The notes: generated by a model not told the origin, from the sequence alone. Counted from the stretch's first letter, positions 1 to 7,265 are shown. The stretch: 8,969 nucleotides of DNA from Paracoccaceae bacterium (GCA_024742655.1 JANSYB010000054.1:1-8969), one strand, 5' to 3'. Program-made: numbers and translations.

Positions 1-314
1 CCCAATGTGCCGGCCTGCGCGGGGCCGCGGCGGATATTGTCCAGCGTGATGGCTCCGACCAGCGTCTCATCATTGCGGCGGATCACGAACAGCGGCAGCG
101 CTGAGCCCCCCGAAATAGAGCGCTGTGACCAGTATACGCGGTTGGCGAACCCCTTGCGCGACAGGTGATCACGGGCCCATTGCGGCTCCCACGGGGTGAG
201 GAAATCGGCGCTCATTTCACGCAAGGAAGACCAGTCGCGGTAATCAGTCAAAAGCGGCTGGCGCAGGGTCAGCCGCTCTGTCTCGATCCGGATCTTCCGG
301 CGCGGCATGAACAT
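1..314 (-). CDS. GNAT-family N-acetyltransferase, RimJ-like (N-terminal part, runs off the window)
   Basis: The 104 visible codons begin MFMPRRKIRIETERLTLRQP, the usual opening of RimJ/RimL-type GNAT proteins (an ETERLTLR strand followed by a D-Y-R-D-W helix). The visible part ends in LVGAITLDNIRRGPAQAGTLG, which matches the strand before the acetyl-CoA-binding region in this family. The acetyl-CoA loop itself is beyond the left edge. Family members transfer acetyl groups from acetyl-CoA to protein N-termini or small amines; the substrate here cannot be read from the sequence. Two in-frame ATGs are possible, at 314 and 308. I prefer 314 because it overlaps the stop of the upstream peptidase gene (TGATG) and is closer to an AGGAAAGG stretch. 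It is the last visible gene of the minus-strand series and is probably translationally coupled to the M16 gene. The family call is fairly secure; the RimJ label is only a resemblance. Confidence 0.8.
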   Translation of the reverse strand, partial: MFMPRRKIRIETERLTLRQPLLTDYRDWSSLREMSADFLTPWEPQWARDHLSRKGFANRVYWSQRSISGGSALPLFVIRRNDETLVGAITLDNIRRGPAQAGTL

Positions 315-1576
315 CAGGCCGCGCGCCTTTCCTGCAATGCCTCCAGCGTGGGCGCAGCCTCGACCGGGCCGTAAAGCGCCATGGCGGCCGGGGCCTCGGT
401 CGCGACACGGGCGGCCAGCTGGCGCAGGCCCGCCAGTGTCACCGCATCGATCCGTTCGACCACCTCGTCCAGTGCCGGCACCCTGCCCCAGATCTGGATC
501 ATGCGGGCCTGACGTTCGGCGCGGTTCGACGGGCTTTCCAGCCCCATCAGCAGTCCGGCCTTCATCTGGGCGCGGGCACGTTCCAGTTCGGCCTCGCTGA
601 GATCGTCGGCGGCGCGTTTCATCTCATCGACGGTTATCCGCGCCAGTCCGGGCATTTCATCGGCCGACGTGCCGGCATAGATCGTCATCATGCCTGTGTC
701 AGAATAGGCCCCGGCCTGCGCATAGATCGTGTAGCACAGCCCGCGGCGCTCTCGCACTTCCTGAAACAGGCGCGAGGACATCGAGCCACCAAGCGCCGTG
801 GCATAGATCTGGGCCGCGTGGATGTCGGGATCGGTGTAATCGGGGCTTTCGAACGCCAGCGCGAAATGCGCCTGTTCCAGCGGCTTGACGGTCCGGCTCT
901 CCCCGCCCGAGAAGCGCGCGGCGGGCGGGGCCAGCGTTTCGGATGTCGCCATGTCACCGAACAGCCCTTCTGCCATGCGCACCAGCGCGTCATGATCGAC
1001 CGCGCCTGAGGCCGACAGGATCATCTGGCCCGGGCGGTATCGCTGATCGACAAAGCGCAGCAGGTCGTTGCGCGAAAAGGCGCGCACGCGTTCCTCCGCC
1101 CCCAGAATGGTGCGCCCAAGAGGATGATCCGGATAGGCCTTTTCCTGCAGCCAGTCGAAGATGATGTCATCCGGCGTATCCAGCGTCTGGCCGATCTCCT
1201 GCAGGATCACGCCCCGCTCGACCTCGATCTCACGATCGTCGAAGACGGGATTGCGCAGGATATCGGCCACCACATCAAGCGCGAGCGGCACATCATCGCC
1301 CAGAACGCGGGCGTAATAGGCTGTCACCTCGCGACTGGTATATGCGTTGATATAGCCGCCCACATCCTCGATCGCCTCGGCGATCTGCAGCGCGTTGCGC
1401 GTCCGGGTTCCCTTGAACGCCATGTGTTCAAGAAAATGCGCGATGCCGTTCTGGTCGGCCGCCTCGTGGCGGGCGCCGGCCAGCACCCAGACACCGATCG
1501 CGGCGGATTGCAGGCCGGGCATGAACTCCGAGACGATGCGAAAGCCGTTGGGCAGCGTGGTCAAATTCACAGTCAC
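314..1576 (-). CDS. M16 (pitrilysin-type) zinc peptidase, processing-peptidase-like
   Basis: This 420-residue protein has the inverted zinc motif HFLEH at residues 47-51 (H47, E50 and H51 as ligands and catalytic base). A further acidic ligand is expected around E127 in the VILQEI segment. The N-terminal M16 domain covers about 1-160 and the second M16 domain about 165-400, including the conserved SSRLFQEVRERRGLCY block at 267-282. Length and sequence resemble single-chain bacterial relatives of the mitochondrial processing peptidase beta subunit. There is no signal peptide, so it is probably cytoplasmic. I infer cleavage of short or unfolded peptides; the substrate is unknown. The start is GTG at 1576, overlapping the thrC stop by four bases (GTGA), with an AAGGA ribosome site seven bases upstream. 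An in-frame GTG two codons later is less well placed. Its stop overlaps the start of the acetyltransferase gene. Confidence 0.93.
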   Translation of the reverse strand: MTVNLTTLPNGFRIVSEFMPGLQSAAIGVWVLAGARHEAADQNGIAHFLEHMAFKGTRTRNALQIAEAIEDVGGYINAYTSREVTAYYARVLGDDVPLALDVVADILRNPVFDDREIEVERGVILQEIGQTLDTPDDIIFDWLQEKAYPDHPLGRTILGAEERVRAFSRNDLLRFVDQRYRPGQMILSASGAVDHDALVRMAEGLFGDMATSETLAPPAARFSGGESRTVKPLEQAHFALAFESPDYTDPDIHAAQIYATALGGSMSSRLFQEVRERRGLCYTIYAQAGAYSDTGMMTIYAGTSADEMPGLARITVDEMKRAADDLSEAELERARAQMKAGLLMGLESPSNRAERQARMIQIWGRVPALDEVVERIDAVTLAGLRQLAARVATEAPAAMALYGPVEAAPTLEALQERRAA

Positions 1577-2961
1577 TGTGCGGTGCGGTCCTTGATGAGG
1601 TCTTCGATGGCCCCGAGATCGTTCGCGACCCGGGTCACACGTTCGGAACGCTCATACAGGTCCGACATGGCCGGGGGCAAGGGGGGATGCATGCCCGAGG
1701 CCTCTTCCACCGCGGCCGGGAACTTGGCCGGATGCGCGGTGGCCAGCGTGATCATCGGCGTACCGGGCTGGCGGATGTCTTCGGCCACCTTGACCCCGAC
1801 GGCGGAATGCGGGCACAGCAGCTCTCCGGAGGAGGCGAGCGTCGCCGCGATCGTGGCCCGCGTCGCCGCCTCGTCACAGCGTCCCGAAGAGAAGGTTTCG
1901 CGCAGCGCCTGAAGCGCCCCCTGACTGACCGAAAAGCCGCCCTGTCTGAGCTCATCCATCAGCTGTGCGACGGCGGCGCCGTCCTGATCATAGGCATAGT
2001 AGAGCGCGCGCTCGAAATTGGAACTGACCTGAATGTCCATCGACGGGCTGATCGACGGGATCACGCCGTCGGGCCTGTATTCAGATGTGCTCAGGCAACG
2101 ATGCAGGATATCGTTCTGGTTCGTGGCGACCACCAGCCGGTCGATCGGCAGCCCCATGCGCCTGGCGATGTAGCCGGCGAAGATGTCCCCGAAATTGCCC
2201 GTGGGCACTGTGAAACTGACCTTGCGATGCGGCGCGCCAAGGCTGACGGCGGAGGTGAAATAATACACGACCTGCGCCAGCACCCGCGCCCAGTTGATCG
2301 AGTTCACGCCCGCCAGGCCCACCGCGTCGCGGAAGGCGAAATCGTTGAACATGTCCTTCACGCGGGCCTGTGCGTCGTCGAAATGCCCGTCGATGGCCAG
2401 CGCGTGCACATTGGCTTCCACCGGTGTGGTCATCTGGCGGCGCTGCACCTCGGAGACCCGGCCATGGGGATAAAGGATAAAGACATCCACGGCATCAAGC
2501 CCCCGGAAGGCCTCGATCGCGGCCGAGCCGGTATCACCCGAGGTGGCGCCCACGATGCAGACGCGATTGCCGGACCGTTTGAGCGAAAACTCGAACAGCT
2601 GGCCGATCAGCTGCATCGCGAAATCCTTGAAGGCGAGCGTGGGGCCGTGAAAGAGCTCCAGCAGGAAATGCCCAGAGTCCAGCTGTTTCAGCGGTGCACG
2701 CGCGGCATGGCCGAAATTCTCATAGGCGCGCGCGATGATGCCGCGAAACTCATCCTCGGTGAACGCGTCGCCGACAAAGGGCCACATGATGCGAAAGGCG
2801 GCCTCCTCGTAGCTCACGCCTTCCAGATCGGCGATCTGATCATGGGTCAGTGTCGGGATGGTTTGCGGCAGGTAGAGCCCGCCATCGCGCGCCAGACCGG
2901 TCAGCATCGCCTCTTCGAAGGTCAGGACGGGCGCGTTGCCCCGGGTGGAGATGTATTTCAT
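1573..2961 (-). CDS. thrC: Threonine synthase
   Basis: The protein is 462 residues, the usual length for the longer bacterial/yeast type of threonine synthase. This PLP enzyme converts O-phosphohomoserine and water to threonine and phosphate in the cytoplasm, the last step of the pathway. It starts MKYISTRG, typical of the family. The PLP-binding lysine is K112 in HGPTLAFKDFAMQ (residues 105-117). The phosphate and cofactor loops are GATSGDTGSA (138-147) and VPTGNFGDIFAGYIA (252-266), and a further family block is SMDIQVSSNFER (307-318). The ATG at 2961 overlaps the SURF1 stop as ATGA, so the two genes are probably translationally coupled; only a weak AGG precedes it inside SURF1. The reading frame continues upstream through SURF1 but that part shows no family similarity. 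No riboswitch or threonine leader peptide is visible, consistent with expression from the upstream operon. No catalytic residue is missing. Confidence 0.97.
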   Translation of the reverse strand: MKYISTRGNAPVLTFEEAMLTGLARDGGLYLPQTIPTLTHDQIADLEGVSYEEAAFRIMWPFVGDAFTEDEFRGIIARAYENFGHAARAPLKQLDSGHFLLELFHGPTLAFKDFAMQLIGQLFEFSLKRSGNRVCIVGATSGDTGSAAIEAFRGLDAVDVFILYPHGRVSEVQRRQMTTPVEANVHALAIDGHFDDAQARVKDMFNDFAFRDAVGLAGVNSINWARVLAQVVYYFTSAVSLGAPHRKVSFTVPTGNFGDIFAGYIARRMGLPIDRLVVATNQNDILHRCLSTSEYRPDGVIPSISPSMDIQVSSNFERALYYAYDQDGAAVAQLMDELRQGGFSVSQGALQALRETFSSGRCDEAATRATIAATLASSGELLCPHSAVGVKVAEDIRQPGTPMITLATAHPAKFPAAVEEASGMHPPLPPAMSDLYERSERVTRVANDLGAIEDLIKDRTAQ

Positions 2962-3635
2962 ATGCCTGCGGTCCTGCGGCTGCGGTGAATGTAATAGCCG
3001 GTCATGACCAGCCAGATCGCGGCCAGAGAGAACCAAGTCACCGCGTATTGCAAGTGATCGTTGGGAATCCCCGACGTGTCGACGGGCAGCGGCGTCAAAG
3101 CACCGTCCGGTTGCGACACTTCCCGCGTGGTCAGAAGCAACGGCTCGGTGCCCAGAACCTCGGCCATCTGGGCGATGTCGCGGGCAAACCACGTGTTGCC
3201 CGCCACGTCGTTTTCGGGTGTCGAGGAATTGCGGTCGTCAGGCCAGTGCAGGTTGCCGGTGATCGTGATGGTGTCCGCCGGAGGATCGGTCAGCGCATCG
3301 TCCAGTTTGAGAAAACCGCGGTCGACAAGGATCGTGCGCCCAGCCTGCGTCGTGAAGGGTGAGATGATGAGATGCCCCGCGCCCACGCGCTTGCGGCTGA
3401 CCAGCACGCGCAGCGCGCCGTCGCCGAACCGGCCCGTGACCTGCACGGGCAGGTATTTGTGGGCCTGCGGGTCGGGCGCGGCAGGCAGCGCAACGGGATC
3501 AGCGGCGATCTTGGCCTCGATCTCGGCCAGCACACCTTCCTTCCAATCCAGCCGCTGGACCTGCCAGACACCAAGACCGATCAGGATCGCGGCACCGATC
3601 AGGCCGAACAGGACAGGAGCAATAAGCTTGCGCAT
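2958..3635 (-). CDS. SURF1 family cytochrome oxidase assembly protein
   Basis: This 225-residue protein has the SURF1 layout: an N-terminal membrane helix (about 6-24), a periplasmic domain, and a C-terminal helix (about 197-216). Family signatures are GVWQVQRLDWK (22-32), ILVDRGF (102-108) and PNDHLQYAVTWFSLA (191-205). The conserved histidine of the last motif, H194, lies at the start of the second helix; in Paracoccus Surf1 proteins the equivalent histidine has been implicated in binding heme a. SURF1 assists heme a insertion into subunit I of the aa3 oxidase, which fits its place after coxC. The ATG at 3635 is only 15 bases past a terminator-like hairpin and has a weak AGAGAG ribosome site, so its expression may depend on read-through or on a local promoter I cannot identify. 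Its stop overlaps the thrC start. The Paracoccus symbol surf1c would fit, but I do not assign it. Confidence 0.95.
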   Translation of the reverse strand: MRKLIAPVLFGLIGAAILIGLGVWQVQRLDWKEGVLAEIEAKIAADPVALPAAPDPQAHKYLPVQVTGRFGDGALRVLVSRKRVGAGHLIISPFTTQAGRTILVDRGFLKLDDALTDPPADTITITGNLHWPDDRNSSTPENDVAGNTWFARDIAQMAEVLGTEPLLLTTREVSQPDGALTPLPVDTSGIPNDHLQYAVTWFSLAAIWLVMTGYYIHRSRRTAGI

Positions 3636-3650
3636 GGGTCTCTCTAAGTG

Positions 3651-3678
3651 AAAATGCGGGGGCTGCCCCCCGCATTTT
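3651..3678 (-). terminator. Terminator-like hairpin between coxC and SURF1, symmetrical
   Basis: A perfect 12-bp stem (arms 3651-3662 and 3667-3678) closes a 4-base loop. The core is five G-C pairs next to the loop, then CGCAT, then an A/T tract. On the minus strand the 3' arm ends in TTTT and is followed by CACTT; on the plus strand it ends in TTTTT. The structure could therefore act in either direction. In the minus direction it lies between the coxC stop and SURF1 start, where it would end or attenuate oxidase transcripts before SURF1-thrC-M16. The short T-tract on that strand makes partial read-through plausible; it could equally stabilise the 3' end of the coxBC transcript. Confidence 0.7.
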
Positions 3679-3702
3679 TAAGTCAGATGTTCACGCCGGA
3701 GC

Positions 3703-3728
3703 GAAGATTTTTCGTACGAGAAATCTTC
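3703..3728. repeat. 26-bp near-perfect palindrome at the 3' end of coxC
   Basis: The arms GAAGATTT (3703-3710) and AAATCTTC (3721-3728) flank TTCGTACGAG, whose core CGTACG is itself palindromic. Across the full 26 bases only one symmetric pair (3711/3720) fails to match, and this is a G-U pair in RNA. The right arm includes two of the three bases of the coxC stop codon. It could be a protein-binding site, a hairpin at the transcript end, or a copy of a dispersed palindromic repeat; a single window cannot tell these apart. Confidence 0.6.
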
Positions 3729-4527
3729 AGCCGCCCCAGATGTAGATTGCGGCAAAGAGGAACAGCCAGACCACGTCAACGAAGTGCCAGTACCACGCCG
3801 CAGCCTCGAAGCCGATATGGTTTTCCGGGGTGAAATGCCCCTTGAGAACGCGCATCAGGCACACGAACAGAAAGATCGTGCCGATCACCACATGCGCCCC
3901 GTGGAAACCCGTGGCCATGAAGAAGTTGGCCCCGTAGATGTTACCCGAGAAACCGAAGCCCGCATGGGTGTACTCGTAGATCTGGAACACGGTGAAGATG
4001 GCGCCCAGAGCGATCGCGATGATCAGGCCCCATTTCATGTCTTCGCGGTTGTTTTCATGCACCAGCGCATGGTGCGCCCATGTCGCCGCCGCACCCGAGC
4101 ACAGCAGGATCAGCGTGTTGATCAGCGGCAGGTGCCACGGGTCGAAGGTTTCGATCCCTGCCGGCGGCCACACGCCATCCTGAATGGGCGACATTTCACC
4201 CATCGGGTACATGGCGTGCTTGAAAAAGCTCCAGAACCACGCCGCGAAGAACATGACCTCGGACATGATGAACATGATGAAGCCATAGCGCAGACCGATC
4301 CGGACCACCGGCGTATGATCGCCGGCCTGGTTCTCCTTGATCGTATCGGCCCACCAACCGAACATCACGTAAAGCACGCCGACGAAGCCCATCAGCATCA
4401 CCCACGGACCGTTGTCGTGGAAGAAGAGGACCGCCCCGAACAGCATCACGAAGCCCGCCAAAGAGCCGAGAAACGGCCAGATTGAGGGGTTCAGAATGTG
4501 GTAGTCGTGGTTTTTTTCATGTGCCAT
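3727..4527 (-). CDS. coxC: Cytochrome c oxidase subunit III (aa3 type)
   Basis: The protein is 266 residues with seven predicted membrane helices, the full length for proteobacterial subunit III (ctaE in Paracoccus naming). Subunit III carries no metal but stabilises the oxidase and helps maintain proton uptake into the D pathway. Visible signatures are [15 protein letters not shown] (80-94) with the conserved membrane glutamate E90, [15 protein letters not shown] (202-216), and [19 protein letters not shown] (231-249), followed by VDVVWLFLF. It starts [15 protein letters not shown], typical of alphaproteobacteria, with a GAGGG ribosome site eight bases before the ATG. It follows ctaG by 25 bases, the order known from Paracoccus and Rhodobacter (ctaC-ctaB-ctaG-ctaE). 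After the stop come a palindrome and a terminator-like hairpin, suggesting this is the end of the oxidase part of the operon. Confidence 0.98.
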   Translation of the reverse strand: MAHEKNHDYHILNPSIWPFLGSLAGFVMLFGAVLFFHDNGPWVMLMGFVGVLYVMFGWWADTIKENQAGDHTPVVRIGLRYGFIMFIMSEVMFFAAWFWSFFKHAMYPMGEMSPIQDGVWPPAGIETFDPWHLPLINTLILLCSGAAATWAHHALVHENNREDMKWGLIIAIALGAIFTVFQIYEYTHAGFGFSGNIYGANFFMATGFHGAHVVIGTIFLFVCLMRVLKGHFTPENHIGFEAAAWYWHFVDVVWLFLFAAIYIWGG

Positions 4528-4552
4528 CTTGGTATCCCTCGTCGAAGGCGTG

Positions 4553-5137
4553 TTAGTTCACTGTTTTTTCTGTTGCGTCTTCCGTTTCGAGCGCGGCCTG
4601 CGTCTCTTCGGGAAGGTCGATCTGGTAGAACGTGTAGCTGAGCGTGATCGTGTGCGTGTACTTGGCATCGCGGTCCGTCACGATCTCGGGCTCCACGAAG
4701 AATGTCACCGGCATCTCGACGCGTTCGCCCGGCTGCAGGATCTGCTCTTCAAAGCAGAAACAGGCGATCTTGGAGAAAAATCCCCCCGCTTCGAAGGGCG
4801 TCACGTTATAGCTGGCGGTGCCGGCGATGGGTTTGTCGGTCGGGTTGTATGCCTCGTAGAAGGCCAGCCCGGTTTCGCCGATGCGAATTTCCATCTCGCG
4901 CTGCATGGGCCGGAATTCCCACGGGAAGTCGCGTTCCTTGGAGGCATCGAAGCGAATCTTGATCGTCTGGTCGAGGATCTCGTCCGAACCCGTTTCGGCC
5001 ACATCGGTCGCCCCGCCATAGCCCGTCACCCGACAGAACCAGTCGTAAAGCGGCACGGAGGCCCAGGCCAGCGCCCCCATGGTGACGCCAACGGCCACCA
5101 GCTTGGTCAGGGTTTTGGTCTTCGGATCCATCGCCAT
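4553..5137 (-). CDS. ctaG: CtaG/Cox11 copper chaperone for the CuB centre of cytochrome oxidase
   Basis: This 194-residue protein has one N-terminal membrane helix (about 11-33) and a periplasmic beta-rich domain, the Cox11/CtaG layout. It delivers copper to the CuB site of oxidase subunit I. The copper-binding cysteines are visible as C126 and C128 in [11 protein letters not shown]35, just after the helix ([15 protein letters not shown]), is the third conserved cysteine. Other family features are FPWEFRPMQ (71-79), YEAYNP (94-99) and the TLSYTFY strand (165-171). The last 20 residues are acidic. The ATG at 5137 overlaps the stop of the preceding small gene (TGATG), with AGGAG seven bases upstream; a second in-frame ATG two codons later is possible but less well spaced. 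The subunit I target is not encoded in this window. Confidence 0.97.
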   Translation of the reverse strand: MAMDPKTKTLTKLVAVGVTMGALAWASVPLYDWFCRVTGYGGATDVAETGSDEILDQTIKIRFDASKERDFPWEFRPMQREMEIRIGETGLAFYEAYNPTDKPIAGTASYNVTPFEAGGFFSKIACFCFEEQILQPGERVEMPVTFFVEPEIVTDRDAKYTHTITLSYTFYQIDLPEETQAALETEDATEKTVN

Positions 5138-5298
5138 CAGTTCGCTCCTTCAGAGGTGGGCATCGCAAAGTCCTCGTTTGACACTTTCACCACTGTCAGC
5201 CCGAAGATCAACGCGACGAAACCGACCAGAACAAGCCCCAGCCCGAGGTTGCGCGAAAAACGCCGCTTGTGTAGCTCATGTTGCCTGGACAGCGCCAT
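5137..5298 (-). CDS. CoxF-like small single-pass membrane protein, probable oxidase assembly factor
   Basis: A 53-codon gene fills the gap between ctaB and ctaG. It begins two bases after the ctaB stop (TGA-GC-ATG) and ends in TGATG, overlapping the ctaG start by one base. The product begins [20 protein letters not shown]: a basic, probably cytoplasmic N-terminus with a HELHKRR motif. One hydrophobic helix follows at about residues 18-37 ([20 protein letters not shown]), then a short polar tail ending in SEGAN. I recall similar small proteins, often labelled CoxF or hypothetical, at this place in Rhodobacteraceae cta operons; the match is from memory, not from a search. Its biochemical function is not established. 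The GGGAGG/GGTG stretch at the end of ctaB can serve as ribosome site. The tight overlaps on both sides argue strongly that it is translated and made in step with CtaB and CtaG. Confidence 0.85.
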   Translation of the reverse strand: MALSRQHELHKRRFSRNLGLGLVLVGFVALIFGLTVVKVSNEDFAMPTSEGAN

Positions 5299-5300
5299 GC

Positions 5301-6242
5301 TCACCACCCTCCCAGGCCAAAGGGCACCAGCGCCGCCTCAAGCGCGATCGCGCCGAAATGGGCAAAGAGATACACCAGCGACGCCTTGAAGAATTTCCGT
5401 TCGGTGAGGTACTTGTCGGCCTCGGCCCTCTCTTCGCTGCGGCGCCAGATGTCGTAGGCGCCTTTCAGGAAGCGGGCATTGAGATAGAGCGCGACCACGA
5501 GATAGACCGGCCCCCCCACGGAGGTGAAGCCCGTCCCGATGGCCAGCGCGGCCAGCAGGATCGTGTAGACGAGGATATGCACACGGGTGGCGCGACGGCC
5601 ATGTGTCACCGTCAGCATCGGCACCTGCGCATTGTCATAGTCCATGCGCGTGAACAGAGCGAGCGCCCAGAAATGCGGCGGTGTCCACATGAAAATGAGG
5701 GCGAACATCAGGATCGACTCGACCGAGATCGTGCCCGTTGCCGCGGCCCATCCGATCATCGGCGGAAAGGCCCCTGCGGCGCCGCCAATCACGATGTTCT
5801 GCGGTGTCCACCGCTTGAGCCACATCGTGTAGACCACCACGTAGAAGAAGATCGTGAACGCCAGCAGCGCGGCCGCGAGAAAGTTGGTGGCCAGCGCCAG
5901 CATGACCACCGAAAAGCCAGCCAGCGCCATGCCAAAGCCGAACGCCTCGTCACCGGAAATGCGACCGGCCGGTATGGGTCGTTTGGCGGTTCGCTTCATC
6001 ACGGCGTCGATATCCGCGTCCCACCACATGTTCAGCGCACCGGAGGCGCCGCCGCCCACGGCGATGAACAGGATGGCCGCAAAGGCGACGACGGGATGCA
6101 GCCCGACCGGGGCGGCGACCAGCCCGACAAAGGCCGTGAACACCACCAGGGTCATCACCCGCGGCTTGAGCAGGGCGAAATAATCGCCGAAACCCGCCTC
6201 GGTGGCTTGCGTCTGTGTGGTGTTCAGGCTTGCGTCGCTCAT
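5301..6242 (-). CDS. ctaB: Protoheme IX farnesyltransferase (heme O synthase)
   Basis: This 313-residue member of the UbiA prenyltransferase family (CyoE/COX10) has about eight or nine membrane helices. It adds a farnesyl group to protoheme to make heme O, the precursor of heme a used by the aa3 oxidase. The first aspartate motif is [19 protein letters not shown] (71-89), continuing into the conserved IPAGRI. The second conserved loop includes [11 protein letters not shown] (185-195) and [10 protein letters not shown] (201-210). The ATG at 6242 has a GGAG ribosome site eight to nine bases upstream and gives the usual polar N-terminal tail before the first helix ([13 protein letters not shown]). 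It lies 43 bases after coxB, with a GC-rich hairpin between them. Heme A synthase (ctaA), the next enzyme, is not in this window. Confidence 0.97.
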   Translation of the reverse strand: MSDASLNTTQTQATEAGFGDYFALLKPRVMTLVVFTAFVGLVAAPVGLHPVVAFAAILFIAVGGGASGALNMWWDADIDAVMKRTAKRPIPAGRISGDEAFGFGMALAGFSVVMLALATNFLAAALLAFTIFFYVVVYTMWLKRWTPQNIVIGGAAGAFPPMIGWAAATGTISVESILMFALIFMWTPPHFWALALFTRMDYDNAQVPMLTVTHGRRATRVHILVYTILLAALAIGTGFTSVGGPVYLVVALYLNARFLKGAYDIWRRSEERAEADKYLTERKFFKASLVYLFAHFGAIALEAALVPFGLGGW

Positions 6243-6250
6243 CTGGTTCT

Positions 6251-6281
6251 CCGGGCGGGGCGCGCGCCGGGCGCGCCCGGC
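6251..6281 (-). other. GC-rich intercistronic inverted repeats between coxB and ctaB
   Basis: Positions 6266-6281 form a perfect 16-base palindrome (GCCGGG-CGCG-CCCGGC: 6-bp stem, 4-base loop). A second, overlapping pairing is possible between 6251-6257 (CCGGGCG) and 6274-6280 (CGCCCGG). The second form would cover two bases of the ctaB ribosome site (6249-6252 on the plus strand); the first leaves it free. No T-run follows, so it does not look like an intrinsic terminator. It may stabilise the coxB message or lower ctaB expression relative to coxB, but this is inference. Confidence 0.45.
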
Positions 6282-6285
6282 TTGG

Positions 6286-7140
6286 TTACTCGACCGAGGC
6301 CAGTTTCACGTGGTCGGGCAGCGTGGAAGGATCGCCGGCATATTCGTCGATCGCCCCCTTGAGCCACATGTCATACGCGTCCTGGCTGACGACCTTCACG
6401 GTGATCGGCATATAGGCGTGGTCCTTCCCGCACAGTTCCGAGCACTGGCCGAAATAGACGCCTTCCTTTTCCGCGTTGAACCACAGCTGCGCGATCCGGC
6501 CCGGAACACCGTCCTGCTTCACGCCGAAGGCGGGGATCGTCCAGGAATGGATCACGTCCGCGGCTGTCACCTGCATCACGACCGTCTTGCCCACGGGCAC
6601 GACCACGGCCGTATCGGTGGCCAGCAGGTATTCGTCATCGCTGTAGCCATAGGATTCCAGGTCTTCCCTGGCCAGCATGAAGCTTTCGAAGCCGAACTCG
6701 TGATCGACATATTCATAGCCCCAGTACCACTGGTAACCGGTGACCTTGATGTTGATGTCGCCCTCGGGGATTTCCTGCTGCTTGAACAGAACCGGCAGCG
6801 AGAAGGCCGCGATGAAGACCAGGATCACCACCGGAACCACCGTCCATGCCACCTCGAGCGGCGAGTTGTGGGTGAAGCTGGACGGGTTCGGGTTGGCCTT
6901 GCGGTTGAAGCGCACGATGCAGATGACCAGCAGCGCACAGACGAAAATGGTGATCGCGGTGATGATGACAAGGATCATCCCGTCGAGCCACTGCAGATCA
7001 CGCGCCAGTTCCGTCGCCGCCGGCTGAAAGCCCATGCCGCCGGGCTCCGGTGTGCCGATGATTTCAAGCCCGTCCTGCGCAAGGGCAGGAACCGCGGATA
7101 GGCTGGCCAGAGCGGCCAGAAAGCTGGTGAGTTTACGCAT
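6286..7140 (-). CDS. coxB: Cytochrome c oxidase subunit II (aa3 type, CuA-binding)
   Basis: The protein is 284 residues (ctaC in Paracoccus naming). It receives electrons from cytochrome c at a dinuclear CuA centre on the periplasmic face and passes them to subunit I. A signal peptide covers 1-21 (cut after ALA), leaving Gln22 as mature N-terminus, as in Paracoccus where it becomes pyroglutamate. Membrane helices lie at about 55-77 and 98-119. The aromatic segment QWYWGYEY (137-144) contains the expected electron entry tryptophan. All CuA ligands are present: H198 (DVIHSW), C233, E235 and C237 (GQCSELCG), H241 and M244 (KDHAYM). The start at 7140 is chosen over an in-frame ATG at 7251 because it gives a proper signal peptide and has an AGGTG ribosome site six bases upstream. 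It is the first gene of the series and is divergent from tldD. Confidence 0.98.
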   Translation of the reverse strand: MRKLTSFLAALASLSAVPALAQDGLEIIGTPEPGGMGFQPAATELARDLQWLDGMILVIITAITIFVCALLVICIVRFNRKANPNPSSFTHNSPLEVAWTVVPVVILVFIAAFSLPVLFKQQEIPEGDINIKVTGYQWYWGYEYVDHEFGFESFMLAREDLESYGYSDDEYLLATDTAVVVPVGKTVVMQVTAADVIHSWTIPAFGVKQDGVPGRIAQLWFNAEKEGVYFGQCSELCGKDHAYMPITVKVVSQDAYDMWLKGAIDEYAGDPSTLPDHVKLASVE

Positions 7141-7172
7141 TTTGCACCTGATCGGTTGAAGCAGTCTGATGT

Positions 7173-7213
7173 ATCCCGTTACGGAAAAGCCGCGTATGCC
7201 ACGGAATCCCGTT
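7173..7213 (-). repeat. Short direct repeat AACGGGAT in the coxB upstream region
   Basis: Read on the minus strand, AACGGGAT occurs at 7213-7206 and again at 7180-7173, exactly 33 bases apart (about three helical turns). TTCCGT accompanies each copy, but on opposite sides (7206-7201 and 7186-7181), so small alternative inverted pairings are also possible. The repeat lies 33 to 73 bases before the coxB ATG. It may be in the untranslated leader or the core promoter. No known regulator is recognised. Confidence 0.35.
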
Positions 7214-7265
7214 GTCTCAACGTCGGTAGAAACCATATTCTGAGGCATCACACAAGAAAGAGCGT

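Noticed and set aside
1687..2988. Long open frame of 433 codons antisense to thrC
   Set aside because: It is a mirror of GC-biased codons of thrC on the other strand; thrC has unmistakable catalytic motifs, and the antisense product shows no recognisable domain.
5079..6362. Open frame of 427 codons antisense to ctaB
   Set aside because: Low-complexity Arg/His/Gln-rich translation opposite a well-supported membrane enzyme gene; no independent coding signal.
7141..7251. N-terminal extension of coxB to an ATG at 7251
   Set aside because: It would place 37 non-conserved residues before a clear signal peptide; the ATG at 7140 has a good AGGTG ribosome site and matches the family N-terminus.
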